Source: Paracoccaceae bacterium (GTDB lineage: Bacteria > Pseudomonadota > Alphaproteobacteria > Rhodobacterales > Rhodobacteraceae). From it: a DNA stretch of 64,000 bases. Both the position numbers and the translations under genes were made by a program. Shown here piece after piece: positions 22,110 to 32,083 of the stretch. The stretch spans positions 124,001-188,000 of the forward strand of contig JASBUI010000013.1 in the NCBI GenBank assembly GCA_030148005.1, read 5' to 3'. The first letter of the stretch is position 1. Every line of letters starts with the position of its first letter. The notes below the pieces were generated by a model. The model was not told the origin of the DNA. It made no database searches and worked only from the letters and a program-made list of their open reading frames with translations.

Positions 22110-23267
22110 TTAGCTGCGGGCGAGATGGTCCAGAACCGAGCGCGCGGCGCGAAGTCCGGGGGCCGGGCCGCCGCGGCCAAGGCGATCCATCGTAAGGTTC
22201 ATCGCTTTGGTTTGCTGCCCCGGATTGGCCAGAACATCGCCGAGCGCGCGGGCGATATCGGCGGGCTTGCAGGCCTCACCCAGAAATTCGGGCACGGCGC
22301 GGGTTTCGCTGATCAGGTTGACCAAAGTCACGGTATCGACCTTGAGCATGCGCGAGATGATCTGGCGCGAAATCCAGTTCATGTCGTAGGCGATGACCAT
22401 CGGGGTCTGCGAGGCGGCCAGTTCAAGCGATACCGTGCCCGAGGCGGCAAGCGCCACATCGGCGGCAGCAAAGGCGGCATCCTTGGCGGCAAGACCGTCG
22501 CGGTCGGGGTTCACAAGGATTGGCGGCGTGCGCCAGCGGTGGATCACGCGGGCAACCTCATCTGCGACCGCCGGGGCGACGGGCAGGACAACGCGCATTT
22601 CGGGGTATTTGCTCTGCAGTGCGCGCAGGCTTTCGCCAAAGACATCGGCAAGGCGCGTCACCTCACCGCGGCGCGAGCCGGGCAGTGCCAGCACCAGCGG
22701 GGCATTGGCCGCGATGTCATGGGATCGGCGGAAGGCGGCGGCTTCGGCGGGGCTTGCAGTGCTGCGCGCGGCAACGGGGTGGCCGGTGAAATCACAGCTC
22801 ATCCCGGCGCTGGTCATATAGGGCGGCTCAAAGGGGAAAAGCGCCAGGACATGGTCGATGACTTGCGCCATCTTGGCGGCCCGCCCTGCCCGCCAGGCCC
22901 AGACGGTTGGGGCGACATAGTGGATTGTGGGGATGTCGGGGCGCGCGGCGCGCACGATGCGGGCCACGCGCAGGGTGAAATCGGGGCTGTCGATCGAGAT
23001 CAGCGCATCGGGCGGATCGGCCAGCACCGCATCGGCGGTTTCCTGAATGCGGCGTTTGAGGTGAAGGTACTTTGGCAGGATCTCGGCCAGCCCCATGACC
23101 GACAGCTCTTTCATCGGGAAAAGGCTTGCAAGGCCATGGGCTTGCATAAGCGGGCCGCCGACACCGTCAAAGCGCGGGGTCTCTTCGGCGACCTCGGTCA
23201 GGCCTTCCATAAGGGCCGCCCCCAGCGCATCGCCCGAAGGCTCTCCGGCGATGAGGAAAAAGCGCAT
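22110..23267 (-). CDS. lpxB: lipid A disaccharide synthase
   Basis: 385 aa from the ATG at 23267, which overlaps the lpxI stop as TGATG. The opening MRFFLIAGEPSGDALGAALM and the later LPGSRRGEVTRL and MVIAYDMNWISRQIISRMLKVDTVTLVNLI are characteristic of LpxB. It joins UDP-2,3-diacylglucosamine and lipid X to form the lipid A disaccharide at the inner membrane. It is the last gene of the envelope block on this strand. Confidence 0.96.
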   Translation of the reverse strand: MRFFLIAGEPSGDALGAALMEGLTEVAEETPRFDGVGGPLMQAHGLASLFPMKELSVMGLAEILPKYLHLKRRIQETADAVLADPPDALISIDSPDFTLRVARIVRAARPDIPTIHYVAPTVWAWRAGRAAKMAQVIDHVLALFPFEPPYMTSAGMSCDFTGHPVAARSTASPAEAAAFRRSHDIAANAPLVLALPGSRRGEVTRLADVFGESLRALQSKYPEMRVVLPVAPAVADEVARVIHRWRTPPILVNPDRDGLAAKDAAFAAADVALAASGTVSLELAASQTPMVIAYDMNWISRQIISRMLKVDTVTLVNLISETRAVPEFLGEACKPADIARALGDVLANPGQQTKAMNLTMDRLGRGGPAPGLRAARSVLDHLARS

Positions 23268-24085
23268 CAGCTGCGTTCCCGCACCCATAGGGCAATGCCC
23301 GCGGCCTCGGCCTTTTGGCGGCAGGCCTCTGGGTCCAGAACCATGACGCCGCCCGCCTCGACCGCGATGGCGGTCAGACCGGCGCGGGCGGCGGCGGCGA
23401 CGGTCATCGGGCCGATCATCGGCAGATCGATGCGCCGGTCCTGCCCGCGTTTGGGCGCTTTCATAAGTGTGCCGCCATCGGGAACGCCCTTTGGCAGGCC
23501 GACAGAGCGCAGCGCGCCCAGCATCCAGTCGGTGCCGGGGGCCGCTTCGACGGCCACGACCTGACCGGCCGAGACCACGACGGCCTGCCCCACATCCGCG
23601 CCCGACATGATGTCCAGAACGCGGGCGCCGCGGCGGGCGTCCTTTTCCTCGCGCGCATTGGGGGCGCGGGCGGTGATCGGTCCGGCAGGCGGCAAAAGAT
23701 CGGGCAGGATGTCGTGCACGGCGACCACGCGAAACCCATGTTCCTGAAAAAGCTCAAGAACGATGCGAAGGGCGGCGTCATCGCCAGCCTGGATCGCCTG
23801 AAGCATGCGCGGCAAAAAGGGCTGGGTTGCGGTGTCGATCGCGCGCGGATCAAGGCGCGGTCGGCGCACGGCGCCTGCAAAGACGACCTCTTTGACGCCC
23901 TTGCGGCGCAGGTCCGAGAAAAAGGTGGCAAGCTGTTCGATGCGAAAGCGGATCACCCCATCGACGTAGGAAAGGGAGGAAGGGAAACCTTCCATCTCGC
24001 AGACCTGAAGCGCGCGCCCCTCGCTGGCGCATCTGTTGGCCAGATGCACCGGAAGTTGCCCCTCTCCTGCGATCAGCGCCAGCAT
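23267..24085 (-). CDS. lpxI: UDP-2,3-diacylglucosamine pyrophosphatase LpxI (DUF1009)
   Basis: 272 aa. LpxI replaces LpxH in many alphaproteobacteria and hydrolyses UDP-2,3-diacyl-GlcN to lipid X and UMP. The sequence [38 protein letters not shown] and the C-terminal MIGPMTVAAAARAGLTAIAVEAGGVMVLD match the family. It lies exactly between lpxA and lpxB with TGATG overlaps on both sides, which fits its biochemical step. No LpxH-like gene is in the window. Confidence 0.95.
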   Translation of the reverse strand: MLALIAGEGQLPVHLANRCASEGRALQVCEMEGFPSSLSYVDGVIRFRIEQLATFFSDLRRKGVKEVVFAGAVRRPRLDPRAIDTATQPFLPRMLQAIQAGDDAALRIVLELFQEHGFRVVAVHDILPDLLPPAGPITARAPNAREEKDARRGARVLDIMSGADVGQAVVVSAGQVVAVEAAPGTDWMLGALRSVGLPKGVPDGGTLMKAPKRGQDRRIDLPMIGPMTVAAAARAGLTAIAVEAGGVMVLDPEACRQKAEAAGIALWVRERS

Positions 24086-24882
24086 CAGCTTGGCGTCAGA
24101 AAGGAGCGATCCGAACCTGCGAGGATAAATTCCACCATCTCGCGCACGTAATCGCTTTCGGTTTCGTCGCGCAGACGCTGCGCGCGCTCTTGAAAAGGCC
24201 CCTCACCCTGTGCCAGCGCCTGATAGGCGGCGCGAAGCGCGGTAATATCGCCGCGCGCAACGCCCCGGCGTTTCAGCCCGACAAGGTTCAGACCGTCCAA
24301 TTCGCCCCGCGGGGCCTGAACAAGGCCATAGGGGATCACGTCATTGGTCACCATGGTCACCGCACCGATGATCGCGCCGCGGCCGATGCGCACGAACTGA
24401 TGGATGCCGCAAAGCCCGCCGATGATAACCTCATCCTCGATAATACAGTGGCCCCCAAGGGCCGCCTGATTGGCCATGATGACCTTGTTTCCGACCTGCG
24501 CGTCATGACCCACGTGAGAGCCGGTCATGAAAAGGCAGTCATCGCCCACCCGGGTGATACCGCCGCCGCCAGAGGTGCCGGTGTTCATGGTCACGCCTTC
24601 GCGGATACGGTTGCGTGCCCCTATGATCAGCTTGGTCTTTTCGCCCGAGAATTTCAGATCCTGCGGGATCTCGCCAACAACCGCTCCGGGATAAATCTCT
24701 GTCTCATCCCCGACGCTTGTCAGGCCGGTAACAACGACGTGGCTTTTCAGCACGACGCCGCGCCCCAGCGTGACATCGGCGCCCACGATGCTGAACGGGC
24801 CGATGACGCAATCGGGCCCGATCGTTGCGCCCTCTTCGATCACCGAAGAGGCATGGACTTTGGCTGAGGGATCGACGCTCAT
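24085..24882 (-). CDS. lpxA: UDP-N-acetylglucosamine acyltransferase
   Basis: 265 aa of left-handed beta-helix hexapeptide repeats ([20 protein letters not shown] and onward), with the catalytic His in a [14 protein letters not shown] segment and a [11 protein letters not shown] turn. LpxA adds the first 3-hydroxyacyl chain to UDP-GlcNAc using acyl-ACP and sets lipid A acyl length. Its ATG overlaps the fabZ stop by 4 bp. Confidence 0.96.
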   Translation of the reverse strand: MSVDPSAKVHASSVIEEGATIGPDCVIGPFSIVGADVTLGRGVVLKSHVVVTGLTSVGDETEIYPGAVVGEIPQDLKFSGEKTKLIIGARNRIREGVTMNTGTSGGGGITRVGDDCLFMTGSHVGHDAQVGNKVIMANQAALGGHCIIEDEVIIGGLCGIHQFVRIGRGAIIGAVTMVTNDVIPYGLVQAPRGELDGLNLVGLKRRGVARGDITALRAAYQALAQGEGPFQERAQRLRDETESDYVREMVEFILAGSDRSFLTPS

Positions 24883-25340
24883 TTTGCGGGAAGGTCCATC
24901 ATGGCGGTAAACTCGGCCTCTGCGGCCATTTCGCCGCCGACGGTTGCAACGCCCTTGAACTTCCAGACCTTGGCGCCGGCCTTGCCGCGCGTTGTGGTGA
25001 TGTTCAGCTCCAGCACGTCGCCCGGAATAACCTTGCGGCGGAACTTACAGCCGTCGATGGCCATGAAGTAGACCAAAAGCTCTTTGTCGGCCATGTCCAT
25101 GTCAACGCCCACCATAACGGCGGCGGTCTGGGCCATGGCTTCTATGATTGTGACGCCGGGCATGATCGGCTTGCCGGGAAAATGGCCCTGAAAATGCGGT
25201 TCATTGAAGGTGACGTTCTTGATCCCGCGGGCGGAAGAGGATCCGTCGATATCCTCGACGCGGTCGACCAGCAAAAATGGATAGCGGTGCGGGATAATCC
25301 GCTGGATCAGATCAATGTCGGCTGACTTTAGCTCGCTCAT
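24879..25340 (-). CDS. fabZ: 3-hydroxyacyl-[ACP] dehydratase FabZ
   Basis: 153 aa from the ATG at 25340 (AGGG upstream); the frame runs about 59 codons further upstream without similarity. The hot-dog active site shows [13 protein letters not shown] (catalytic His) and [27 protein letters not shown], which contains the catalytic Glu. FabZ dehydrates 3-hydroxyacyl-ACP and competes with LpxA/LpxD for the same pool, which is why the genes are neighbours. Confidence 0.96.
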   Translation of the reverse strand: MSELKSADIDLIQRIIPHRYPFLLVDRVEDIDGSSSARGIKNVTFNEPHFQGHFPGKPIMPGVTIIEAMAQTAAVMVGVDMDMADKELLVYFMAIDGCKFRRKVIPGDVLELNITTTRGKAGAKVWKFKGVATVGGEMAAEAEFTAMMDLPAK

Positions 25341-25407
25341 GGTTTTCCCTGCCTTGTTTGTTGGTCTCTGCCTAGCAAGGCGGCCGATCCTAGACAAGGT
25401 GGTCCGA

Positions 25408-26016
25408 TCAGGGCTTTGGCGTTTCTGGCGATGTTGATGGGGCGTTTTCGCCCGAATTTGCAGGGTCTTGCGGTTGCTGGGGCGCTGCAGAAGCATCAAT
25501 CCGCCGAATAGCCTCATCGGTGATGTCGACCGTGTCGGCCGAAAGGAACACGGTTGCGCGGTCCATCAGGACAAGTCCGCGCCGCTGGCCGACGATCTCG
25601 GCCAGAATCGGAAGGCTGTCCGAGATGAAGTTTTGACGCGCAGCATCGCGGCGCGCGATCAGGTCGCGCGACTTGGCATCCTGGCGTTGGCGAATGTCCT
25701 GAACCTTTGTATCGAAAGCATCGGCGCGTTTGCTGAAGACATCGGGCGCCAGACTGGCCCGCAACTCTGTCAGGGCCTTTTCCTCGGACACCAGTTCGGC
25801 TTCGATCCGGCGGTTTTCGGCGGCCAGCGCCTCTGTTTCCTTTTCGAACCCGGCAAGCATTTCCTTGCCGCGCTGGCTATCGGTCAACAGGCGTTCAGGC
25901 TCTATCGTCAGGATCGGGCTTGCGCCCCCGACCTGCTGCGCGCGCGCCGGCGCCGCAATAAGTGCGGCCGCCGTCAGGATCGCCAAAGCAACCGGAATCA
26001 GTCGCCCTGGCAGCAT
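25408..26016 (-). CDS. skp: OmpH/Skp-family periplasmic chaperone
   Basis: 202 aa with a signal peptide ([20 protein letters not shown], cleavage near ARAQQ). A long charged coiled-coil follows ([28 protein letters not shown] through [12 protein letters not shown]), then a C-terminal segment containing [19 protein letters not shown]. Skp trimers hold unfolded outer-membrane proteins and deliver them to BamA, encoded immediately upstream with a 2-bp gap. The proline-rich tail (about 25 residues) is an extension beyond classical Skp. Confidence 0.88.
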   Translation of the reverse strand: MLPGRLIPVALAILTAAALIAAPARAQQVGGASPILTIEPERLLTDSQRGKEMLAGFEKETEALAAENRRIEAELVSEEKALTELRASLAPDVFSKRADAFDTKVQDIRQRQDAKSRDLIARRDAARQNFISDSLPILAEIVGQRRGLVLMDRATVFLSADTVDITDEAIRRIDASAAPQQPQDPANSGENAPSTSPETPKP

Positions 26017-26018
26017 GA

Positions 26019-28364
26019 TCAGAACTGCGTCGAGATCGTGAACTCGAAGGTGCGTTCCTTGTCATAGGTCTGTTTGTTGAGAGCCTTTGAGAAGTTAAAG
26101 CGCAGCGGGCCAATTGGCGTCGTCCAAAGCAGCGAGACACCGACAACCGAACGCAAGTGGAATGCGCCGTCGATGGGGCCGCCAACGCCGGTTGTGTCCA
26201 CGTTCTTGAGATCCCAGACCGAGCCGACATCAAGGAACACGCCGCCGCTGATGCCGTATTCCTCTGGCACGCCAAGCGGGAACTGCGCTTCGAACTTGGC
26301 AACTGCAAAGAAGTTGCCGCCAAGAGCGTCCTGGTTCACCGCGTTCAGATCGCGCGGGCCGATGCCGTTGGCTTCAAAGCCGCGCATCAGACCGTTCAGG
26401 CGATAGCGGTCGGTAACGCGGCTGTTGCCTGAAATCATGCTTAGCGCGCCGCCTTCCAGCGAGGCCTGAAGCGTCACCTCTTCCCGGAACACTTTGGTTT
26501 GGGCGGCAACTCTTGCGTTTGTCTTGACGTACTTGTTGTCACCGCCAAGCCCGGCAAATTCCTGACCGAAGGTGAAAAGAACACCGGCGTTGGGGTTCAG
26601 GCCCGTGCGGCGGTTATCGAAGGTGTAGCTGTATCCAAGCGCGCTTGTCGTCAGCGCGCCGCGTGCCGCTTCGTTCTTAAGAACCTGGCTGGCCGCCGGA
26701 TCGACGTTCGACACCTCAGAGCGGTCGGCCGAATAGAAGGTCGTCAGGCGACCGTTCTCGCTGATCGGAAAGTCAAAGGCGGGACGGATTGAGGCCGAAC
26801 GCGTGTTGTAGAAAGCGTTGGCATTGTCCGAGCGGAAGTATCCCATCGACAACCGGAAGCCCAGATCACGCCCCAAGAAATACGGCTCATAGATGCTGAG
26901 CGAGGCGCCGGCGGTTGCCTTGGCGGTGTTGAACGAAAAGCTGACGTCCTGTCCCCGGCCAAGGAAGTTCGCTTCGGTAAAGCCGAAGCTAAAACCAAGG
27001 CCACTGTCCTGACCAAAGCTTGCGCCGAAGTTCAGCGAACCGGTCGGCTTTTCCTCGACGTTGACATCGATGATGACCTGATCGGTGCTGGAGCCTTCGC
27101 GCGCATTCACATCTGCATTGGCGAAAAGGTTCAGGGCGCGGATACGTTCGGCGCTGTTGCGGATCTCACGCGGGTTGAAGGGGTCACCCTCAGCCGTCTT
27201 GAACTGGCGGCGGATCACCCGGTCAAGCGTGGTATTGTTGCCCTCGATATCGATCCGCTCGACAAAGACGCGCGGACCCTTGGAGATGACAAACTCGACA
27301 TCCAGCGAAAGGTCACGGTCGTTGCGGGTGATGCGCGGCTCGACCCGGATGAAATCCAGCCCCTTTTGCAGCGCCAGACGCTCAAGCCGCAAGATGGTGT
27401 TGTCAATGGCGGTGGGCGAATAGGTGCGGCCCGAGCGGATGCGCACTTCTGCCTGAAACTCGTCGGGGTTTACATCTTCAAGATCGCTGACCGTCGTGAT
27501 CTTTCCGAACTTGAAAGACTGGCCTTCCTGTACGTTGAAAGTAATCAGGAATGCGTTACGGTTACGGGTCAGTTCAGTGTTGACCGACAGAACCTTGAAG
27601 TCGACATAGCCGCGCGCAAGGTAGAAATCGCGCAGCAGTTGCTTGTCAAACTCGATCCGGTCGGCGACGAAAGTATCGGCGCTGATGAAGGTGCGCAAAA
27701 GGCCCGCCTGCTTGGTGCTCAGCACCCGGCGCAGACGACGGTCGGAAAAGTTGCGGTTCCCGACAAAGCTGATGCGCTCGTTCTCGACAACGCGGCCCTC
27801 ACCGATCTCAAAGACCAGATCGACGCGGTTGTCCGAGCGGCGGATGATCTTGGGGCTGACGGTTGCGGCGATACGGCCCTGATCGCGGTAGGCCTTGGTG
27901 ATCTCGGCGGCGTCAAGTTCAGCCTGCGTGGGGCTGTAGACGCGGCGTGGCTGGGACTTGATCAGTGCCAGAAGGGCGTCATCCTTCAGGCGGCGGTTTC
28001 CTTCGATGCTGATCTGGTTGATCGTTGGGTATTCCTTGACGCGGATCACCAGGCGGCTGCCCTGCGGCAGCATCTCAACCGTCTCGAAAAGGCCCGATCC
28101 CAGAACATTCTGATAGGCGTCGTTCAACTGGCCGGCGGTGATGGCCTGACCGCGCGCGATTCCCGCATAGGACAGGACGGTTGCCGGATCGACGCGCTGA
28201 TTGCCTTCGACCGCGACTGAGGTAAAGCGGTAGGATTGGGCCTGTGCCTGCCCCATCGCCAGCCAGACCATTGCAATTACTAGAAAAAATGAAATGGCTG
28301 TCTTGAAAAACCAGCTTACCGCAAGATTTTCCCGCCAGACAGACAGCTTCAATACATCGCCCAT
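26019..28364 (-). CDS. bamA: outer membrane protein assembly factor BamA
   Basis: 781 aa. After an N-terminal extension and signal peptide (cleavage near AQAQSYRF), there are five POTRA repeats (the last around FVERIDIEGNNTTLDRVIRRQF) and a C-terminal 16-strand barrel. The conserved VRGF-like motif is present as MRGFEANGIGPRD, and the protein ends with a phenylalanine as barrel proteins do (TISTQF). BamA inserts barrel proteins into the outer membrane. The terminator at 28431 means it is expressed from its own promoter rather than only from rseP. Confidence 0.95.
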   Translation of the reverse strand: MGDVLKLSVWRENLAVSWFFKTAISFFLVIAMVWLAMGQAQAQSYRFTSVAVEGNQRVDPATVLSYAGIARGQAITAGQLNDAYQNVLGSGLFETVEMLPQGSRLVIRVKEYPTINQISIEGNRRLKDDALLALIKSQPRRVYSPTQAELDAAEITKAYRDQGRIAATVSPKIIRRSDNRVDLVFEIGEGRVVENERISFVGNRNFSDRRLRRVLSTKQAGLLRTFISADTFVADRIEFDKQLLRDFYLARGYVDFKVLSVNTELTRNRNAFLITFNVQEGQSFKFGKITTVSDLEDVNPDEFQAEVRIRSGRTYSPTAIDNTILRLERLALQKGLDFIRVEPRITRNDRDLSLDVEFVISKGPRVFVERIDIEGNNTTLDRVIRRQFKTAEGDPFNPREIRNSAERIRALNLFANADVNAREGSSTDQVIIDVNVEEKPTGSLNFGASFGQDSGLGFSFGFTEANFLGRGQDVSFSFNTAKATAGASLSIYEPYFLGRDLGFRLSMGYFRSDNANAFYNTRSASIRPAFDFPISENGRLTTFYSADRSEVSNVDPAASQVLKNEAARGALTTSALGYSYTFDNRRTGLNPNAGVLFTFGQEFAGLGGDNKYVKTNARVAAQTKVFREEVTLQASLEGGALSMISGNSRVTDRYRLNGLMRGFEANGIGPRDLNAVNQDALGGNFFAVAKFEAQFPLGVPEEYGISGGVFLDVGSVWDLKNVDTTGVGGPIDGAFHLRSVVGVSLLWTTPIGPLRFNFSKALNKQTYDKERTFEFTISTQF

Positions 28365-28430
28365 GATACCCGTCCCACGAATTATTGTTGGGATTTGAGA
28401 TACCTTCTTGGGTGGGGCTTGTCAAAAGGC

Positions 28431-28466
28431 GAAAAGCACCCAATTCGGCCTGTGTGGCCGGGGTGC
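28431..28466 (-). terminator. terminator between the 41-aa gene and bamA
   Basis: On the minus strand an outer stem GCACCC/GGGTGC and an inner stem CGGCC/GGCCG (5-base loop) are followed by TTTTC. It lies 27 bp after the stop of the 41-codon gene. Confidence 0.75.
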
Positions 28467-28492
28467 CTCGGTCAGTTTTCTGAAGGAAAGGT

Positions 28493-28618
28493 CTAGAGAG
28501 AGCCGATGAATGCTCCGGCCATCAGCGCGCCTGCGATGGCTGCAAAGTACAACACCCGGTCCATATTGAGACCGAACAACAAAGAGAGACCGCGATAGCC
28601 GCTTTGGATATGTTGCAT
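28493..28618 (-). CDS. 41-aa small membrane protein
   Basis: Minus-strand ATG at 28618 with AAGG 7 bases upstream and a proper terminator downstream. The product begins MQHIQSGYRGLSLLFGLN, continues MDRVLYFAAIAGALMAGAFI and ends GSL. It has one membrane helix over roughly the last 20 residues. It sits between rseP and bamA, two genes of outer-membrane homeostasis, but as a separate short transcript. The function is unknown. A role as a small membrane modulator in envelope stress is only a guess from location. Confidence 0.68.
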   Translation of the reverse strand: MQHIQSGYRGLSLLFGLNMDRVLYFAAIAGALMAGAFIGSL

Positions 28619-28744
28619 GATGACACCTTTCAACTTGCCGTAACTTGATGAAAACCTAGGCGGCAAATGTGTCTGAAATGGGGCACTTTTGGTGCGATTG
28701 TGGGACGACTTGCGCCGCCCCGCGGCCCGGCCCCTGCCCCGAAA

Positions 28745-30082
28745 TCAGGGGCAGAAAATGTCGTTTGTCAGGGCAAAGACCATAAGACTGCCAATCAGCG
28801 CCAGACCGATGCCCATCAGAACGCGCAGCGCGCGGTCGCTGGGCGGCTTGCCGGTCACCGCTTCCCATGCGTGGAAAACAAGGTGCCCGCCGTCGAGGAC
28901 CGGGATCGGGAAGAGGTTCAAAAGCCCCACGGCCGTCGACAGAACGGCGATGAACCAGATAAAGCTTGAGGCGCCTTGGGACGCCATGGCGCCAGAGGCC
29001 TGCGCGATACCGATCGGGCCAGAGATGTTACAGGCGCTGATCGCCCCGGTGATGATGTTCCACATCCCCGAAAGTGATGACTTTATAATAAAGTAGGTCT
29101 GATCGACCCCATATTGCGCCGAAGCCAGAACACCGGGGCTTGCGGTCTTTGCTTCAAAGAAAAGACCACCTGTGATCCCGATAAGCCAGCGCGTTTCAAA
29201 CCCGCCTTCGGGCATCGGAAGATCGACGCGGCGCGGCGACAGGGCCACGTTGCTGACCTGCCCGTCGCGCCAGACGCGCAAGGCAAGCGTTTTGCCATCG
29301 GATGCAGCCACGATGCGGCGCAGATCCTCGAAAGCGACGATGGGGGTGCCGTTGACCGCCTCGATCACGTCGCCGCCCTCAATCCCGGCGTCATAGGCCG
29401 CCGATTGCGGCTGAACCGATACCACGAGGGGCGGATAGGGATATGGCCCCTCTGCCTTTGTCTTCACCCCGCCGCGCAGCACCTCGTATTCCAGCACCGG
29501 CTGCACGGGAAGCTTTTCGGTAAAGCCGTCGAAATTGGCCAGCTTGGGCACCTTGACGCCCGCGATCGACAAAAGCTCATCGCCTGCCTGCACCTGCATG
29601 GCCCCTTGGGGCAGCGGGCGGATGGTGTCGATGGTCAGCGGATCACGCGCCTGACCCTGAAACAGCAGGATCGAGCCGAAGATCAGGATCGAAAGGATGA
29701 AGTTAAAGACCGGGCCGGCGGCAACGGTGGCGGCGCGGGCCCAAAGCGGGGCTGCGTGCATGGTGCGGCGGCGCTGCTCTTCGGGCATCGCGGCGATGGC
29801 GCCGCTGTCCTTGCCCGAGGCCGCGTCGGCATCGCCCAGAAACTTCACGTAGCCGCCAAAAGGTAAAAGCGCCAACTGCCACTTGGTGCCGCGTTTGTCA
29901 TAGCGCGAATAGATCACTGGCCCAAAGCCAAGCGAAAAGACCTCGGCATCAATGCCGGACCAGCGCCCTACAATATAGTGGCCATATTCATGGATCGCGA
30001 CGATCACCGACAAGGCGACGACAAAAGCCAAGAGTGTCCAGATCGCACCCCCGAAAGAGGGCAACATCGCGAAAACTTCCAT
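28745..30082 (-). CDS. rseP: site-2 zinc metalloprotease RseP
   Basis: 445 aa from the ATG at 30082 (AAGGA upstream). The zinc motif HEYGH is in the first membrane helix (IVAIHEYGHYIVGRW), the third ligand is in FPIPVLDGGHLVFHAWE, and a periplasmic PDZ region is seen around VVSVQPQSAAYDAGIEGGDVIEAVNG. RseP cleaves anti-sigma factors and signal-peptide remnants within the membrane. It starts 3 bp after dxr stops, so the two are cotranscribed. Confidence 0.96.
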   Translation of the reverse strand: MEVFAMLPSFGGAIWTLLAFVVALSVIVAIHEYGHYIVGRWSGIDAEVFSLGFGPVIYSRYDKRGTKWQLALLPFGGYVKFLGDADAASGKDSGAIAAMPEEQRRRTMHAAPLWARAATVAAGPVFNFILSILIFGSILLFQGQARDPLTIDTIRPLPQGAMQVQAGDELLSIAGVKVPKLANFDGFTEKLPVQPVLEYEVLRGGVKTKAEGPYPYPPLVVSVQPQSAAYDAGIEGGDVIEAVNGTPIVAFEDLRRIVAASDGKTLALRVWRDGQVSNVALSPRRVDLPMPEGGFETRWLIGITGGLFFEAKTASPGVLASAQYGVDQTYFIIKSSLSGMWNIITGAISACNISGPIGIAQASGAMASQGASSFIWFIAVLSTAVGLLNLFPIPVLDGGHLVFHAWEAVTGKPPSDRALRVLMGIGLALIGSLMVFALTNDIFCP

Positions 30083-30085
30083 GAA

Positions 30086-31261
30086 CTATCCTTTTGCTCT
30101 TACGCCGATCAATGTCCCTGCCGTCTTGCGGGCCAAATGGTCCATCTGTGCGACAGTATCAAGTGTTTCTACTTCAGATGTGAACATCTGATGACCCGAA
30201 AGTGCCCCTAATGTGGCTTCTACAACCTCTGCCATTTGCAGAAAACCGATCTGCCCGGCGATAAAGGCGTCAAGCGCGCGCTCTTTGGCGGCGTTGAACA
30301 CCGCGCCTGCGTGCCCGCCGGTGCGCATCACCTCGCGCGCCAGCCCAAGGGCGGGATATCGCGCCGCGTCGGGGGCGCTGAAATTCAGCTGTCCAATGGC
30401 CGCCAGATCAAGCCGTTCAACCGGCAGATCGCGCCGCTTGGGCCAGTGCAGGGCATAGCCTATGGCATGGCGCATATCGGCCGGGCCAACATGGGCCATC
30501 ATCGCGCCATCGACAAAGCCGACCAAGGCATGGATCAGGCTTTCGGGATGAACCAGCACCTCGATCCGCTCAGGATCAATTCCAAAGAATTCCTTTGTTT
30601 CAATAAGTTCCAATGACTTGTTAAACATACTTGCGCTGTCGATCGTTATCCTTTGGCCCATGTCCCAATTTGGATGGGTCGAGGCATCGGCAACCGTGGC
30701 GCGGGCCAGCGCCTCATCCGGCCAGTCGCGGAACGCGCCGCCTGATGCGGTGATGATCACCCGCTCGACCTCTGCGATATCCTCGCCCGTGAGGGCCTGA
30801 AAGATCGCCGAATGTTCGCTGTCGACGGGCAGAATGCGGGCCGAATGCGCCCGGGCCGTGGCCATCAAAAGCGGCCCGGCCGTCACAAGGCTTTCCTTGT
30901 TGGCCAAGGCCAGCGTCGCACCGGTTTCAAGCGCAGAGAGGCCCGGCGCCAGACCAGCAGCGCCGACAATGGCGCTCATGACCCAATCGGCGGGGCGAGC
31001 GGCGGCCTCAACTATGGCCCCTGCCCCTGCGGCGGCCTCAACGCCCGTGCCTTCCAGCGCGGCGCGCAGATCGGGCAGCAGGCTCTCATCGGCGGTAACT
31101 GCGATCTCGGCCTTCAGGGCGATGGCATCCCCGGCAAGCTGGGCGATGTTGCGCGCGCCTGTCAGGGCGACAACCTGATAGGCCTCCGCATCACGGCGGA
31201 TCAGATCGATGCTGTTTTGCCCGATAGAGCCCGTGGCCCCGAGTATGGAAATCCGTCTCAC
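30086..31261 (-). CDS. dxr: 1-deoxy-D-xylulose 5-phosphate reductoisomerase
   Basis: 391 aa starting at a GTG (31261). The NADPH-binding opening RRISILGATGSIGQNSIDLI, ALANKESLVTAGPL, LPVDSEHSAIFQAL and ASGGAFRDWP are the diagnostic blocks of Dxr, with the metal ligands Asp and two Glu in the DSEHS and later IEVLVHPE segments. It makes 2-C-methylerythritol 4-phosphate, feeding isoprenoids and thus undecaprenyl phosphate through UppS in the same block. Confidence 0.96.
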   Translation of the reverse strand: MRRISILGATGSIGQNSIDLIRRDAEAYQVVALTGARNIAQLAGDAIALKAEIAVTADESLLPDLRAALEGTGVEAAAGAGAIVEAAARPADWVMSAIVGAAGLAPGLSALETGATLALANKESLVTAGPLLMATARAHSARILPVDSEHSAIFQALTGEDIAEVERVIITASGGAFRDWPDEALARATVADASTHPNWDMGQRITIDSASMFNKSLELIETKEFFGIDPERIEVLVHPESLIHALVGFVDGAMMAHVGPADMRHAIGYALHWPKRRDLPVERLDLAAIGQLNFSAPDAARYPALGLAREVMRTGGHAGAVFNAAKERALDAFIAGQIGFLQMAEVVEATLGALSGHQMFTSEVETLDTVAQMDHLARKTAGTLIGVRAKG

Positions 31262-31294
31262 GCGGCTTGCCTTGTCACGCGGCCCCGAGGGGCG

Positions 31295-32083
31295 TCAATA
31301 GGGCACGGGCGGAAAAGCGATCAGCCCCTGCACCATGATCAGGAAAAGTGAAGCGCCAAGGATGCCGTCGAAACGGTCCAGCACGCCGCCGTGCCCCGGC
31401 AAAAGGCCCGAGCTGTCCTTGACCCCGCACCAGCGTTTCAGCGCGCTTTCCGCGATATCGCCCAGTTGCGAGGCCAGCGACATCGCAACAGAGATCAGCA
31501 CGATCTGCGCGCCCGAGCCGGTGACGAACATGAAGATCACCCCAAGGATGGCCGCTCCGGCCCAGCCTGCGGCGGTGCCCGACCATGTTTTCTTGGGGCT
31601 GATGCGCGGCCAGAACTTTGGGCCGCCAAGCTGGCGCCCGGCGAAATAGCCCAGAATGTCGGTGCTGATGACAATCAGAACCAGCCAAAGCATCCAGACC
31701 AGACCAAAGTCATTGCGCAGTTGCGACAGCCCAAAGGCAGAGATCAGGATCGCCGCGGCAAAACCGGCATAGACGATCCGGCGCTCTACCAGCCAGTTCA
31801 GCCCAACCAGAGGCGTCGCAAGCAAAAGCGCGACCCCGACGTAGGGCGGAAAGTAGAAAGCGGCAAAAAGGGCGCCGCCGGAAAGGGCTGCCAGTTGCAG
31901 CGCCAAGGGCCCGCGGTGCGGCGCCAACATGCGCGCCAGCTCCCATGTCATGGCCGCGCCGGCAATCGCCAGAACAAGGTTCAGGAAAAGCCCGCCCATC
32001 CAGATCGACCAGATACCGACGATGGCAAGGATGATACCAACAGCCAGGCGAACCGCCAGATCATCCCACTTGCCACCGCTCAT
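31295..32083 (-). CDS. cdsA: phosphatidate cytidylyltransferase
   Basis: 262 aa with about eight membrane helices. The CdsA signature is clear near the C-terminus: ESALKRWCGVKDSSGLLPGHGGVLDRFDG. It makes CDP-diacylglycerol from phosphatidate and CTP. Its ATG overlaps the uppS stop by 4 bp, and dxr follows 33 bp later. Confidence 0.95.
   Translation of the reverse strand: MSGGKWDDLAVRLAVGIILAIVGIWSIWMGGLFLNLVLAIAGAAMTWELARMLAPHRGPLALQLAALSGGALFAAFYFPPYVGVALLLATPLVGLNWLVERRIVYAGFAAAILISAFGLSQLRNDFGLVWMLWLVLIVISTDILGYFAGRQLGGPKFWPRISPKKTWSGTAAGWAGAAILGVIFMFVTGSGAQIVLISVAMSLASQLGDIAESALKRWCGVKDSSGLLPGHGGVLDRFDGILGASLFLIMVQGLIAFPPVPY

Noticed and set aside
22125-23564. 479-codon frame antisense to lpxB/lpxI
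   Set aside because: It spans the overlap of two well-identified genes and has low-complexity Gly/His composition.
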